Shown here one piece after another: positions 1 to 10,598 of a DNA stretch of 64,000 nt. Every line of letters starts with the position of its first letter. Position 1 is the first letter of the stretch. The DNA comes from Serpula lacrymans var. lacrymans S7.9 (Eukaryota; Basidiomycota; Agaricomycetes; Boletales; Serpulaceae). The notes below the pieces were generated by a model. It searched no databases. It had not been told where the DNA came from and saw only the letters and a program-made list of their open reading frames with translations. The position numbers and the translations under genes are program-made. Location: NCBI RefSeq assembly GCF_000218685.1, contig NW_006763300.1, forward strand, positions 455,360-519,359, read 5' to 3'.

Positions 1-544
1 CACCACTCCACTGGGGTTAGTTAGTGCCAGACAAGGGATGGAACTTGGGATCAGAGTCAGACATGATGGGTGTTGTATAAGATAATAGAGCAATGATAAA
101 TGATGTAGGAGACGGCTATAGGCAATGGAATAGTGGCAAAGACAATGGGCAACAGTAGGAGGCGAGCAGATAAGATGGTGAGGCGGTAGAGAGAGGATGT
201 GGAGAGGGTCAGAAAACGCAAGGATAGGTCCAAATAGGGTCCAAAAAGCGTCCAAAAGTGATCCAGGAGGGTGCTAAGGCTTCCTAGTGCTGCTACAGGG
301 TTACACCTGTGTTCCCCTTTCAATTCCACACTGATATTAACAGAGAAATCGCCTCGAGACAGTGTTGGTTAATAGGGCTTGTATATGAGTCAACAAAGTG
401 ACTTAAGCTCCCCAAACACCGCAGACTGAGAGAGGCTCTAGGCAACAGCAAACTGAGGCAATGCAGGCGAGCTTCACAGTCTATAGGCTTGTTCTATCTG
501 ATAATGGACAGAGTAGAGAAGATTGGAGCTTTATGCACACACCA
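1..544. other. Unassigned repeat-like DNA
   Basis: No convincing gene is seen. Short open frames on the minus strand are rich in Leu, Ile and Ser and have no recognisable domain. The stretch runs into the 154-bp tandem repeat and is probably non-coding retroelement sequence. Confidence 0.4.
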
Positions 545-900
545 GATATGCCAAAAAGTGAAAAATAGGGCAAAAAGTCGAAATTGATGCAGAGACAGAT
601 AAGATGGATGGATTGCCACCAAATCAGAGGTATAGGGAACATTTTTATAGAGTAATAGATGGCCCAAATATCACAAGAAGTGAAGCACAGGATGTGGAGA
701 TATGGGTCCAATAGGGGTGAAAGTGCCAAAAATGCGAACTTCACAGAGGATGATGGAGTGGATGGATTGCCCCCAAATTGAGGGTGTAAAGTGCAATAGT
801 ATAGGGTAGTAGATGGCTAAAATAGGGCCAAGATCCAAGCACAGGATGTGGAGATATGGAATAGGGGGCCAAAAGGTGATCAAATGATGATGAAGGCTGA
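545..900. repeat. Imperfect 154-bp tandem repeat, 2-3 partial units
   Basis: Two landmarks recur at the same distance. The motif GATGGATTGC starts at 607 and 761, and AAGCACAGGATGTGGAGATATGG starts at 683 and 837; both offsets are 154 bases. A third partial unit starts near 855. The copies are diverged. Confidence 0.7.
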
Positions 901-1198
901 AAGATCCAGCTCAAATCCAACCGCTCTGACAGGTCTCCTAGGGTTATTTAGGCCATAGAAGACGATGGTAGAAGTTACAGGACGATCAGATAAGGATTGG
1001 AGGAGATATGGTGCAGATAAGACCAAAAAAGCATCCAAAATGGGGGTAACTTGCAACAAGGAGTTGTTGTTGGGGATCAAGATGAGATCAGAGTAATCAG
1101 AGATGGTGGATGGGATAATAGGAGTTCCAGAAGATATTAAGAACAAAGCTTAAGGGAAGTGTCTAACCACTTGCTGAGAGCTATCAGGGACTGGAACT

Positions 1199-1273
1199 AG
1201 AGTCCAATGTGAGTAACTATATTATTAGAGAGTATGACAGGTATACAGTACCTAGAGTCCAATGTGAGTAACT
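1199..1273. repeat. Short direct repeat, 21 bp twice
   Basis: TAGAGTCCAATGTGAGTAACT occurs twice, 54 bases apart, just before a diverged LTR-C copy. It is probably a small local duplication. Confidence 0.6.
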
Positions 1274-1465
1274 AGAGAATAAAAAGCATTGAACTCTGCG
1301 GTACTGTCTGATGTTTTGTAAACAAAGGTAAACAAAGGAACCACAAAGGCGAAATAACAGAGAACATAATCAATACTGAATGGTAGAGGAATAAATAGAG
1401 AAAGAAATGAAAATATAGAGGTAGCACAAAGGTGCAGAATCACCAAAACTAACACTACGGGAAGA

Positions 1466-2059
1466 TATCATATCCATACTGGAGGACAAAACTCCAGAAT
1501 CTCTGAAGGAGACATTTCCTCAAGTAAGAACCTCCCAAATCTTCAGTATTCTTGGGATTACACTCCTCATAGCCTGTCAATTAGCATAAACCCATACCCT
1601 ATCCCCACATGGTACTCCGGACTCCTGTTCCAATACTCCTGCACTGGACTTCTAGTCTGCCATATGCTTTCCTATGCACGTTCTTGTACTCCTCATGGAC
1701 TTTGTAGTTTAAACCTTGTAATACACTCCTTGCACATATATTCTCCTCTTGCTAGATAATTGTCCACATGGAAATCTGTACCTATATTACAAGTCACTCC
1801 TTACAAGCTCCTACTCCTCCAACAGTATATAAGTTGTAGCTCCTGTACTCTGTTTTTGCAGTTCAAATATCAACTAAATTCCCTCACCTTTTTATAAGTC
1901 CTTTTCTAAGTCTTTCCGTTCCTTCTCCAAAGGATCTTTACTCTGTTCTCTTTCATTCTCTACTCTGCTCCGTCCATTCCAATTAGTTAGGGACCAAAGT
2001 CTGCAGAATGGCCTAGTGTGCAAGCTAAGCCAACACTCAAAAAGGTCACAGTTCTGACA
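1466..2059 (+). mobile_element. LTR family C, copy 1 (diverged)
   Basis: This is homologous along its length to the LTR at 7495-8150. It includes a TATA-like GTATATAAGTTGTAGC stretch and ends in TTCTGACA. The start reads TATCAT where the better copy has TGTCAT, so it is degenerate. RT/RNase H coding remnants follow directly. Confidence 0.65.
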
Positions 2060-2425
2060 AAAGATTGCAAAACTACTCACCATGCTCACCAAAAAGGTTG
2101 ATTGGAGTTGGAAGGATGAACAAGTAATGTCTTTTAAAACTATAAAACTTTGAAAAAACACTCACCACCGCCCCTACCCCTGCTGTTCCAAGAAATGATA
2201 ACCCATTCAAACTAGAAGTAGATCATCTGCCTTTGACTTGACTGTAGGAGCTGTTCTATCCCAAAAACAGAGTGATAAATTCAGACCCATTGCATTCCTC
2301 TCAAAAACCCTTACTCCTGCTAAATGAAACTATGGAATCTATGACAACAAAAAGCTTGCTGTTATAACAGCACTAGATGAATGGCAACATCACCTTATAA
2401 AATCCAAAAACTCATTCAGACCCCT
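2060..2425 (+). pseudogene. Ty3/gypsy RT-RNase H fragment, broken
   Basis: Conceptual reading in shifting plus-strand frames gives pieces like the RT thumb/RNase H tether of fungal gypsy elements: a segment with PTPAV..NDNPFKLEVD, then ELFYP/LSQKQSDKFRPIAFLSKTL-like and ALDEWQH-like pieces. Several stops and frameshifts interrupt it. It is a dead remnant, possibly of the element to which the LTR at 1466-2059 belonged. Confidence 0.6.
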
Positions 2426-4390
2426 TAAGTAAATCTAGGAATTGCCATGCAAATACAATTAAAACTGCACATATATCTTAAGGTTCTATTCAGCCACATT
2501 TAATACTACAGGATTTAGGAAAACCGCTTGAGCAAGAATCTAGCCTACCAGAATTATCAAAATTATTTGGCTTCACAAGACCTCATTTCAACTAGTTCAA
2601 ATGTCAAGGACATTTGGTTGCAACCTTTTACAAGTGTAAATACTCTCTATTCCCTAACATTACACCATTGACACTAGTGTCTTGTTTTTTTAAGACAAGC
2701 AAATTTTGTACAAGAGTGGATTATGAATCAATAATAAACTTGAGAAAAGCAACCAACCTTTTACAGTGTAGCCTCAATTTCCATGGTTGATTGTGCTATG
2801 ACTGTGTGATCATACACAGCGCTGATGATGACATCTTTGCCAGGCTTGTGTACATACTGACCCTAGAATTCTTTTGTGTTTGCTTGAAGCCTTGACAACT
2901 TACAGAACTTGTATCTATACAGTTCATTATTTAGAGGGCACTTTGTAGAAATTATATTATGTAAGCAAACTTTGGAGCTTTGCCCGAAGATTTACTCTGT
3001 GATTATAACCGGCTTTTTGTGGCTACCATTATTTTTTCACATGATATTTATGTATATTTGTTATATAAGAAGCCTTGTATTTACATTGTCACGGCATTCA
3101 TTTGCCCAAGGATCCTTCTCCTACACCTGTTCCTGTGCCCTGAGAGACCAAATATTCAACACACTTTTGGTAAGGAACAGCAATATAGAGACAACAACTA
3201 CCTTGTTATAAACACCATAGATGCTGATATGTTCTTTCACCTCAAGAAGATGTATTGGTATTGCTATATTGTATATGACACTCTAAAAACCTTGCAGATC
3301 ACTTATTGTTATCTTCATTCAATAATACACTAAACTGATGTATATTCATCCAGGTGAAAATCAAGGTTTATGAACTTAACACCTTGCTCTTACAACATGT
3401 CAACTTGCAAAGAACAGTGAGGTTTATTACATCTATTAGATCATTATCTTGTCAACTCATAGCGTAGTTACACAGCAACACAATTATGTATACAAACAAC
3501 ACTTCAAACATGAGGTCAAGCTAGTATGTCTAATAAGCCAATATAGAAGTGGGTCAACCGTTTTAGTTCACACACACATGGGCCAATATCTAAAATATTA
3601 GAATGTCTATGAATTCAAATCACTTCAATAGTCTAATAGATGACCATGATGATGAGGAAATCTTACTACATGAAGAAGATGACAATAATACTTTGGATAA
3701 TGAGACATCCTCAGAGAACCTTGGACTTTTGCCCAAAAGAGCAATACTTGGTGAATATAAATGAGTATTTCATTACTAGTATTTTTATCTCCTCACTGTA
3801 ACAATTCTGCTCTATTTCGTTCAAAAAAGATTATTTGTCACTCCTTAATGTGTGCAAAAAAACTGCAGATTGAGTATGCTACTCTCCAAGCTAGGCAGGC
3901 TAGCAGCCCACACTCCTCCAGGACAGCTGATGCCCCCCTGAAGTCCTCTGGCATAATAAACAGATTGCAATTTTGGGCCGCCTATTTAGATTTTTACTGT
4001 ATATGAGCCTTGGGTTGATGATAATATGCTTGGTCAATGTAAGTGCCCAGATATTGATGTCAATAATATTACTTAGCAATATGCTATGAAAGTATTGATA
4101 TGTCTGGCCATCATCACAGAAATCCATAATATTATCCCTTAATCTGTTATGTTTTGCATGAATTACTTGGTCTTTGCTAGTCTTGTAAGTTGTCCCCATC
4201 CCAGTTAATGTCTGATGTTTATGCATTTTGACAGAGTCTGAATAACTCTTGGGGGTACCTCATTGTCAGTGTGCAGAAAAATATTTCACAGGTATTTAAT
4301 CTTCCCTCATTGCATTTCCTCACCAAGGCTAATTGTGGGTTTCTGGGCTAGTGAAGCTCCCAAAGTTCTAAATAAATGCAAAAAAATATC
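2426..4390. other. AT-rich intergenic stretch with nothing assigned
   Basis: Open frames of 80-117 codons occur near 2909-3333 and 3761-4226, but they have low-complexity hydrophobic content, overlap each other and show no motif. I see no supportable gene, RNA gene or mobile-element terminus here. Confidence 0.4.
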
Positions 4391-4399
4391 CAGTCCTAC

Positions 4400-4600
4400 C
4401 TTCCCTATGTTGAAATAGTCAAGGTCAAAGCCTGTTAGCCTTGTTAGACAACATACATCATGAGTTGACATTAGTACAAGGACTAGTGGCTCAGTTAGTT
4501 AGAGCACTGCCATACATAGGCAGAGGTCCTGGGTTTAATCCCTGGCTGGTCTACTTTGCTTTTATGCACTCTCTGTGGTCAGGTGGAGTATGAGGTTGGG
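4400..4600 (+). repeat. Dispersed repeat carrying a tRNA-like module, copy 1
   Basis: The segment matches the reverse complement of about 45880-46110 on both sides of the tRNA-like part. Upstream, both have GTCAAGGTCAAAGCCTG, then CCTTGTTAGACAACAT, then GAGT.TTGA. Downstream, both have TTTGCTTTT and ACTCTCTG. The tRNA-like part is therefore inside a larger repeat. Confidence 0.65.
4480..4553 (+). other. tRNA-like sequence (tRNA-derived repeat module)
   Basis: A full cloverleaf can be drawn. The acceptor GGACTAG pairs with CTGGTCT (with wobbles). The D arm is GCTC/GAGC around AGTTAGTTA, the anticodon stem CTGCC/GGCAG encloses the 7-base loop ATACATA, and the T arm is CTGGG/CCTGG around TTTAATC. 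Box A- and box B-like sequences are present. The anticodon would read ACA (Cys), which is not the usual Cys decoder. With the repeat copy elsewhere, this suggests a retroposed tRNA relic rather than a working tRNA gene. Confidence 0.55.
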
Positions 4601-5165
4601 AGTTGACTTAGCTTGCGTGCTAATCCCTTCTGTGGACCTTGGTCCCTAACTCATTGGAGTGAAACAGATGAGAGTAGAGGATGAAAAAGAGTAGAGTAAA
4701 GGTCCTTTATAGAAGGACTGGAAAACTTAGAAAGGGACTTGAGTAAAGGCGAGGGAATTTAGTTGATATCTAAACTGTAGGAATGGAGTACAGAAGCTAC
4801 AATTTATATACTGTTGGAGGAGTGGGAGCTTGTAAAAAGTAAGGAGTAATGTATGTATGGAGTTCCATGCAGACAATTATCTAGTGGAGGAAAATCATAT
4901 GTGGGAGGAGTGTACCATAAGGTCTAAACTACAGAGTCCATGAAGAATATGAAAATGTGCATAGAAAATGCATGGTGGCCTAAAAGTCCAGAGCGGATAA
5001 CTGGAGTACCATATGGAGTTGGGGTGTAGGGTTATGCAAATTGGCAGGACATGATGAGTGTAATTCCGAGAGTACCAAAGATTTGGGGGGTTTAGACTTA
5101 AAAAATGACCTTATCAGAAATTCTGGAGTTTTGCCTTCTGGCACGGATATAACACACTGGTCTGA
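4601..5165 (-). mobile_element. LTR family C, copy 2
   Basis: It is a reverse-strand homologue of 7495-8150. Landmarks include GGTCCCTAACTC, AATTATCTAGTGGAGG and a terminal TTCTGGAGTTTTGCCTTCTGG. It abuts the tRNA-like repeat on its left, where the LTR end is diverged. No clear target duplication is seen. Confidence 0.6.
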
Positions 5166-5369
5166 TGTCATCTGCAAATATTGTGGTGAAGCAACCAAAT
5201 GCACATTGCAACAATAACTACACTAACAATTTGAAGGCAATTTTTCTTGCCTCTCCTGACTTTGTATTCTTGTCAAAGCGTCAGACCTTCAGTATTGACT
5301 AAAAACTTTTTTTCAGAAGCTACAAACATTTTTGAATAAAATTTTCAGACTTCTTACTTTCAGTCTCCT

Positions 5370-5640
5370 CTTTAACTTCATTGGACACTTGTGTCATATA
5401 GTACTTTCCTTTATTTTCTAACTCCACTTGTATCTTCACTTTTTTGCACTCTACAGTCTTTTTTTATTTTTTAGATACAAGCCTCTCATGCAGTGGAGCT
5501 GGTCACATGGGCCGTGCCCTATAACATCATCAGCCACTACTTTCATTAACTGTATAGTACATAAGTACAAATACTCTGTATTAGTATATAAACCCCAATA
5601 AATCCAGGAGACTCCTCAGTGAGTCCTCCTATTGATTACC
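5370..5640 (+). mobile_element. LTR family A, fragment 1
   Basis: The core of family A is present: CAGTGGAGCTGGTCACA, a CATCATCAGCCACT stretch, then GTATATAAACCCCAAT and GGAGACTCCTCAGTGAGTCC. The 5' terminus and the last bases are missing. Confidence 0.6.
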
Positions 5641-5862
5641 CTCAACTGTCAGGCAACAAATATGAAGCTATATAACAAAGCAATGTCTGGCCAAGTCCTT
5701 GAGAAAAGGCAGTGAACCAGAGTATTGAGATGAAGAGTATCAGTATAGTCACAAATCCAAACTAATATTAAACTAAGGAATAATACATTAAGTATATACT
5801 AATAAATCTAAGTGAAACTCAGCTGCTGCCCCAGAGGCTATAGAAACAACTTTATTATTTAC

Positions 5863-6141
5863 CTAAGTGAAACTACAATAGATGTTAGTTTAAGGTGATC
5901 TCTAATAAATGTAATGTAACATACCTCAGCCGCTGCCCAAGAGGCTATAGAAACGACTGAGGTATTCCTATACTAAACCCCCTACTACTTATAGTTGGAG
6001 GTGCTACTCGCTACAGTATAATAACTCCTAGGAGTACACTTATGCTCCTAGGAGAACAATGGTGACTCTATGGAGTGGTGGCTATGCTCCATGGAGAACA
6101 ATGGCTGCTTTAGCAGAGACCGGGTTTATCCGGTTTTGTCA
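5863..6141 (-). mobile_element. Short element E, minus copy (279 bp)
   Basis: On the minus strand it begins TGACAAAACCGGATAAACCC and ends AGTTTCACTTAG. It is nearly identical to the plus-strand copy at 20380-20638 but 20 bp longer, because it has one extra palindromic unit. Another diverged piece of its 3' part lies just to the left (about 5790-5862). The class is unknown; it could be an LTR fragment or a small non-autonomous element. Confidence 0.6.
6025..6096. promoter_or_regulatory. Phased palindromic decamers (four units)
   Basis: CTCCTAGGAG at 6025 and 6045, CTCTATGGAG at 6066 (one base off) and CTCCATGGAG at 6087 start 20, 21 and 21 bases apart. Each is a 10-bp (near-)perfect palindrome. 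The spacing of about two DNA turns puts the units on one face of the helix. A role as a binding array is inference. Confidence 0.5.
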
Positions 6142-6690
6142 CATACTCCTTATATAATGAATCACAAAGGTAAGTCCAAAGGAGTAACAAAATCAAGAAT
6201 AGTCTGACCAACAAGGAGCCTATAAGAAAAATAGAGAGGATGATATGATCTATCATAATTACTAATTGTGTGAAAGAGATCCTTAGTAAGAGATGTATGA
6301 TTGGCTGGATCAGTAAACCCATGAGAAGATACTGAGTTGCAGTCCATATTGTTGATTAATATCTTGCCAAAGTATCCCCAGACATAGCTTTTGACCAATG
6401 CTATGTCACTGGAATATCTTCTCGAGGATTGGAGAGGAGTCTCCTATGTTGTAAGTATAATAAGATGTGAGTGTAAAAGGAAAACAAGAAGAAGAAGGAT
6501 AAGAGTAGTAGAAAACCAGCTGTAACTTCTAATCCAATAGCGAAAAAAATAATGGGGAATAGGTTGCCAGTGGATAGCCACAATATAACGGGAATGCAAT
6601 AGAAAAATTGATTCCTTACATCAACCCACTCTGTCCTATCCTAAGGGAGTTTGTCCACTTACTCACTTACTCCCCTCTGCTTGTTTTCTC
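6142..6690. other. Unassigned transposon-like spacer
   Basis: Minus-strand open frames of 60-78 codons overlap each other here and show no motif I can name. It may be a decayed retroelement part. Confidence 0.35.
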
Positions 6691-7060
6691 TGTGCACCAG
6701 AGCATCAAAATTTTGGTTGTAACCTCAAGACTCGCTTTTACTACTCTCTTGCACTTTATGCAAACCCGGACCACATGGTTAAGTAGAATTTTCTGAATAG
6801 TAAAACTTTGGTGCTGGTCTGAAGTTGAGCTTGTGCTAGCCAGTGGAAACAAAGTGTGTGCCCCAATCCTGAAAGTTATTTGAAGCTCTTCAGGACAAGG
6901 TACTAGAGAGACTTAAACCAAGCAATACAAAGCCCCCAGTGTCAAGGGAAGTACTTAGTGCAGCAGACAGTGTGGAGCCTCTGTTGCTAGTCTACATATG
7001 TACAGAACTCCCTCTTTAAATACTTCTGACCAGGCCAGGTACTTGCCTCCACCAGTCTGG
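6690..7060 (-). repeat. Dispersed repeat H, copy 1 (possibly coding remnant)
   Basis: The reverse strand matches 44932-45245 base for base over most of about 310 bases. It shares TACCTGGCCTGGTCAGA-like, CACTGGGGGC, CAGGATTGGGGCACACACTT and GTGGTC.GGGTTTGCA. Translated in one frame, both copies keep LAWSE, PEEL and RIGAHTLFP, which hints at an old protein, but this copy has stops. Confidence 0.55.
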
Positions 7061-7085
7061 AGAAGATTTGACAGATTAACAAGCA
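7024..7085 (+). repeat. Retroelement leader motif, diverged copy
   Basis: CTGACCAGGCCAGGTACTTG followed by CACCAGTCTGGAGAAGA resembles the leader motif of the chromovirus copies at 37044, 40385 and 29118 (minus). It marks a lost element of the same group. Confidence 0.5.
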
Positions 7086-7494
7086 GACCACCCCCTTACA
7101 ACCGTTCAGACTAGGGCTTCCTACAATAATCTTGCATACCCTTTCAAATACTATATTGGGGGTAGTCGGAGATTGAGATCCAATACTCAGCTTAGAAGAG
7201 GTAGATCTGCAGATAACAAACAGGGACCCCCAGTAACATGTGTTTACTTTACACATCAAACAAGTTGTCATGCTGGTGCAACCGGAAACAGTGAACATTA
7301 ATGCCACCCTTTACCAGATGTGGGAGACAATCACAAATCTCACCACACAGCTTGACAAGCTTTGGATAAACCCCCCCAAAGTCATTGAGAAAAGTTCAAC
7401 AAGACAGTTGAAATCATTGCTGACAACGGCGCTTTTAACGGAGACTGAGCAAAATTTGCCAAATGGTGAATTAAGCTCCAGATTCAGGTTAAGG

Positions 7495-8150
7495 TGTCAT
7501 ATTTGTACCGGAAGACAGAACTCTGGCATTTCCAAAGGAGATACTCTCCAAGTCCAAAGCTCCCAAACCATTGGCATACTTAGGATTATATTCCTTGTGG
7601 TCTGCCGGTCAGCATAACTCTACGCCCCATTTTCATATGGTACTCCGGTTGTCCGCTCTAACACTCCTGCACCAGAATTTTTAGTCTGCTATATGCTTCC
7701 CCTTGCACGTTCTAGTATTCCTCATGGACTTTGTAGTTTAAACCTTATAATACACTCCTTGCACATATATTCTCCTCTTGCTAGATAATTGTCCACATGA
7801 AACTCTGTACCTACATTACAAGTTACTCCTTACAAGCTCCTACTTCCCCAACAGGATATAAGTTGTAGCTTCTGTACTCTGTTCCTGCAGTTCGAATATC
7901 AACTAGATTCTATCGCCTTTTTACCAGTCCCTTTTCTCAGTCCTTCCAATCCTTCTCCAAAGGATCTTTACTCTGCTCCCCTTTCATCCTCTACTCTGCT
8001 CCATCCATTTTCCGTCGAGTTAGGGACCAAGGTCTGCAGAAGGGCCTAGCGCATAAGCTAAGCCAACTCCCCACCTCGTCCTCCATTACTCCATGACCCC
8101 ATCCCCTTACTCTGCAACTCCGCCACTCCAAAAAGGCCACATTTCTGACA
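7495..8150 (+). mobile_element. LTR family C, copy 3 (best preserved, 656 bp)
   Basis: It starts TGTCATATTTGTACCGG and ends TTCTGACA, giving TGTC/GACA inverted ends. It contains a TATA-like ATATAAGTTGTAGCTTC stretch followed by the usual short R/U5-like tail. Flanks are TAAGG on the left and AAAGG on the right, a one-mismatch candidate 5-bp duplication. It also preserves the site into which LTR-B inserted in copy 5 (see 32539-35047). Confidence 0.7.
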
Positions 8151-8300
8151 AAAGGCAAATTTTACTGCCTTCAAAAGTGATTTTAAGCCTTCAACTGCCG
8201 CCTTGTCAAGGCTCAAAGAACCTGTGGCAGGTCAATATGCCCAAGTACAACTCCAAGAGTGCTACACTGCTAGTGTATAGCCAACCTGGGACAACCTTAA

Positions 8301-8714
8301 TGTAACAACCAAGAGTTTGTTACTTTAGCGCACAACTAGAACCAACTATAGAGAGGATGATGTGGGAGTGGTTACCCTTTAGGTTTCAACAAGTTAGTTG
8401 TGAGGATACAACAGGAGGACTCGCTGAGGAGTCTCCTTGACCTATTGGGTATATATACTACTACAGGTTTGTTTGTACATATGTACTATACAGTTGATGA
8501 AAGCAGTGACTGATGATGTCATGGGCACAGCCCGTGTGACCAGCTCCACTGTGTGAGATACTTGTAGCTAAAAATAAGAAAGAAGGCAGTGCAGCGCGAG
8601 AAAGAGGAGTTTGAACAAAAGGGAAAGTGCTGCATGGCACACTGTGTGAAAACTACAGAAAAAGGTTAGAGAGGAGAATGAAAATTAAAGGTCCAAAAAT
8701 TGTGTATTGTAACA
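8301..8714 (-). mobile_element. Solo LTR family A, 414 bp, TSD CTTAA
   Basis: On the plus strand it runs from TGTAACAACCAAGAG to ATTGTGTATTGTAACA, so TG..CA. Both flanks are CTTAA, an exact 5-bp target duplication. No internal region is attached, so this is a solo LTR. Confidence 0.85.
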
Positions 8715-8756
8715 CTTAATGCAGAGGTCAAAAAATATTTCAAGCCACAAGGTGAG

Positions 8757-9286
8757 TGTTACAATTGATGTACCAGTACCCACTTACACTTCTCTTTTCG
8801 TACTTTTACTTTTACTTTTTCCAAAGTCACATGACCAGTCACGTGACCATTTACTTTACTTTTCATTTTCGAACCTTTCCTTTAAATTTCATTCTCCGCT
8901 TTAACCTTGTACTGTAGTTTTCACACTGTGCCATGTAGCACTTCCTTTTTTAGTTCAAACTCCACATTTTTCGCGCAGCACTGCCTTTATTCTTATTTTA
9001 GCTACAAGTATCTCATGCAGTGGAGCTGGTCACACGGGCTAGGCCCCATGACATCAGCAGCCACTGCCTCTAGCAACTGTACAGTACATATGTATAAACA
9101 AACCTGTATTAGTATATAAACCCCAATAGATCTTGGGGAAGGACTCAGCGAGTCCTCTCGTTGTCTACCAACAACCAACTCGGTCCTACCAAATGGGTAA
9201 CCACTCCCACCTCTTCTTCTTTTTTTTTGAGTGTTGTTTCGTTGTGCTCCAGTGCCCCAAGACTGTGTCTTGTTGGTGTTGTCACA
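8757..9286 (+). mobile_element. Solo LTR, family A long variant, 530 bp, TSD GTGAG
   Basis: It starts TGTTACAATTGATGTACC and ends GTTGGTGTTGTCACA, flanked on both sides by GTGAG. The core (CAGTGGAGCTGGTCACACGG, then AGTATATAAACCCCAATAG) is that of family A, but the ends differ. It lies head to head with the solo LTR at 8301-8714, 42 bases away. Confidence 0.85.
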
Positions 9287-9419
9287 GTGAGTGTGACTGG
9301 GCATGTCAGCAAATCTGTGCCTTCAAACAGGGCAATATGAGGATGGAAAGAATAAATGCTGGTCATATTTATGCCAAACTAAGATCTTTGTATAAGATTA
9401 ACAATAACAATGCTTTTGA

Positions 9420-9850
9420 AAACATAAATCAGAGCGCTTCCCTGAGGCTAAGCCTTGGGACCATGCTATAGATTTGAAGAACACCTTCAAACTGAGAAAA
9501 TGACACATGATTCCCCTCTCTGCCTCAGAAAGAGATGAGGTTTTTAGTTTTACATCAGACTTTCTAAGAGCCCTATGACATCCCTGGTGTTTTTCATTCC
9601 TAAAAAAGATGGGAAAAAGCATATGATTATGGACTATTATTACCCAAATGAGTACATGGTTAAAAATGTGTATCTGCTGCTTTTAATCAGTCAGCTAGTG
9701 GGGAAATTGGCTGGCACCAAGATCCTAACAAAGATGGATCTCAGATGGGGGTACAATAATTCATGCATCAAATAAGAAAATGTTTAGAATGCCATGTGCA
9801 CATGCCGCCAAGGATCCTTTGAACCCCTCCTGCCTGGATAACAACTTTCA
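9420..9850 (+). pseudogene. Ty3/gypsy reverse transcriptase fragment
   Basis: A readable stretch gives SLVFFIPKKDGKKHMIMDYY, then a segment like LPLISQLVGKLAGTKILTKMDLRWGYNN. These are RT fingers and palm motif A (LTKMDLRWGYNN). Frameshifts before and a stop after CIK end it. The YxDD motif and the rest of pol are absent, and the sequence ends before the MITE at 10036. Confidence 0.75.
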
Positions 9851-10035
9851 AAAGGCAAGCCTGAGGACACTCTGCAGTTTAAGTAAGCGCTCACTGGGTT
9901 TCAAGTTGCTGAGTTGAGTTTCTGCTGAGCTCGGGTTATGGTGAAAAAGTTTCAACAGGTCATGTTATTGACACCAAATGGGGGGCTCCTGCATGCCGCT
10001 CTTAGTTTGGATCAGACCTTATTTACTGATATTGA

Positions 10036-10598
10036 CTAGGCTCGTACCCAGCCAGATCACTGGGTTTAATTTTGGTTACTAGCCAAATTTGTCTTCGAGC
10101 ACACCCAGTGAACGACTGGGACCGCTCGTCACCATTTTGTGAGGAGGACGAATTCCTCACCAAAGATGAGGTGGGGACTTAATCGTAGGGACTCAAAAGC
10201 CATAAAAAATTTTCCCCCAAGTTACTATACAAAAAAGCAATTTTGTAACTCGTAGAACACATTGAATATAGGAAATTTTTGCGACTTTTTTTGCAAGTGA
10301 ACTTTGCCAGAAAATGGTAGTGACAGCGACAACAACCTCACCTCAAATTTTTCCAAAAAATATCTATTAACAAAAAGTGATCTACTGGTTACAAAATTGC
10401 TTTTTTGTATACCAAGTTTTTGACATTTTTTTCTGACTTCTGAGTCCCTACGACGAAGTCCCCACCTCATCTTTGGTGAGGAGTTCATCCTCCTCACAAA
10501 ATGGCGACGAGTGGTCCCAGCCTCCTTGCAAGCTCGCAAATTCATATCGGCAAATATGATAAGCACGAGCTAGCCGAGCAGGTTGGGGACGAGCCTAG
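10036..10598. mobile_element. Fold-back MITE-like element, 563 bp
   Basis: The termini are inverted (CTAGGCTCGTACCC at left; GGGGACGAGCCTAG at right). Inside, 10118-10248 and 10389-10522 form long inverted arms of about 130 bp around a loop of about 140 bp, sharing for example TCACCAAAGATGAGGTGGGG. Flanks are ATATTGA and ATATCGA, a 7-base candidate target duplication with one mismatch. No protein is encoded. This fits a non-autonomous DNA transposon, but the superfamily cannot be told. Confidence 0.7.

Noticed and set aside
2909..3333. Overlapping plus-strand frames of 100 and 117 codons
   Set aside because: AT-rich, hydrophobic, two frames overlap, no motif or splice pattern.
4480..4553. 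Calling a functional tRNA-Cys(ACA) gene
   Set aside because: Unusual anticodon, wobble-rich acceptor, and the unit is part of a larger dispersed repeat with a degenerate second copy.
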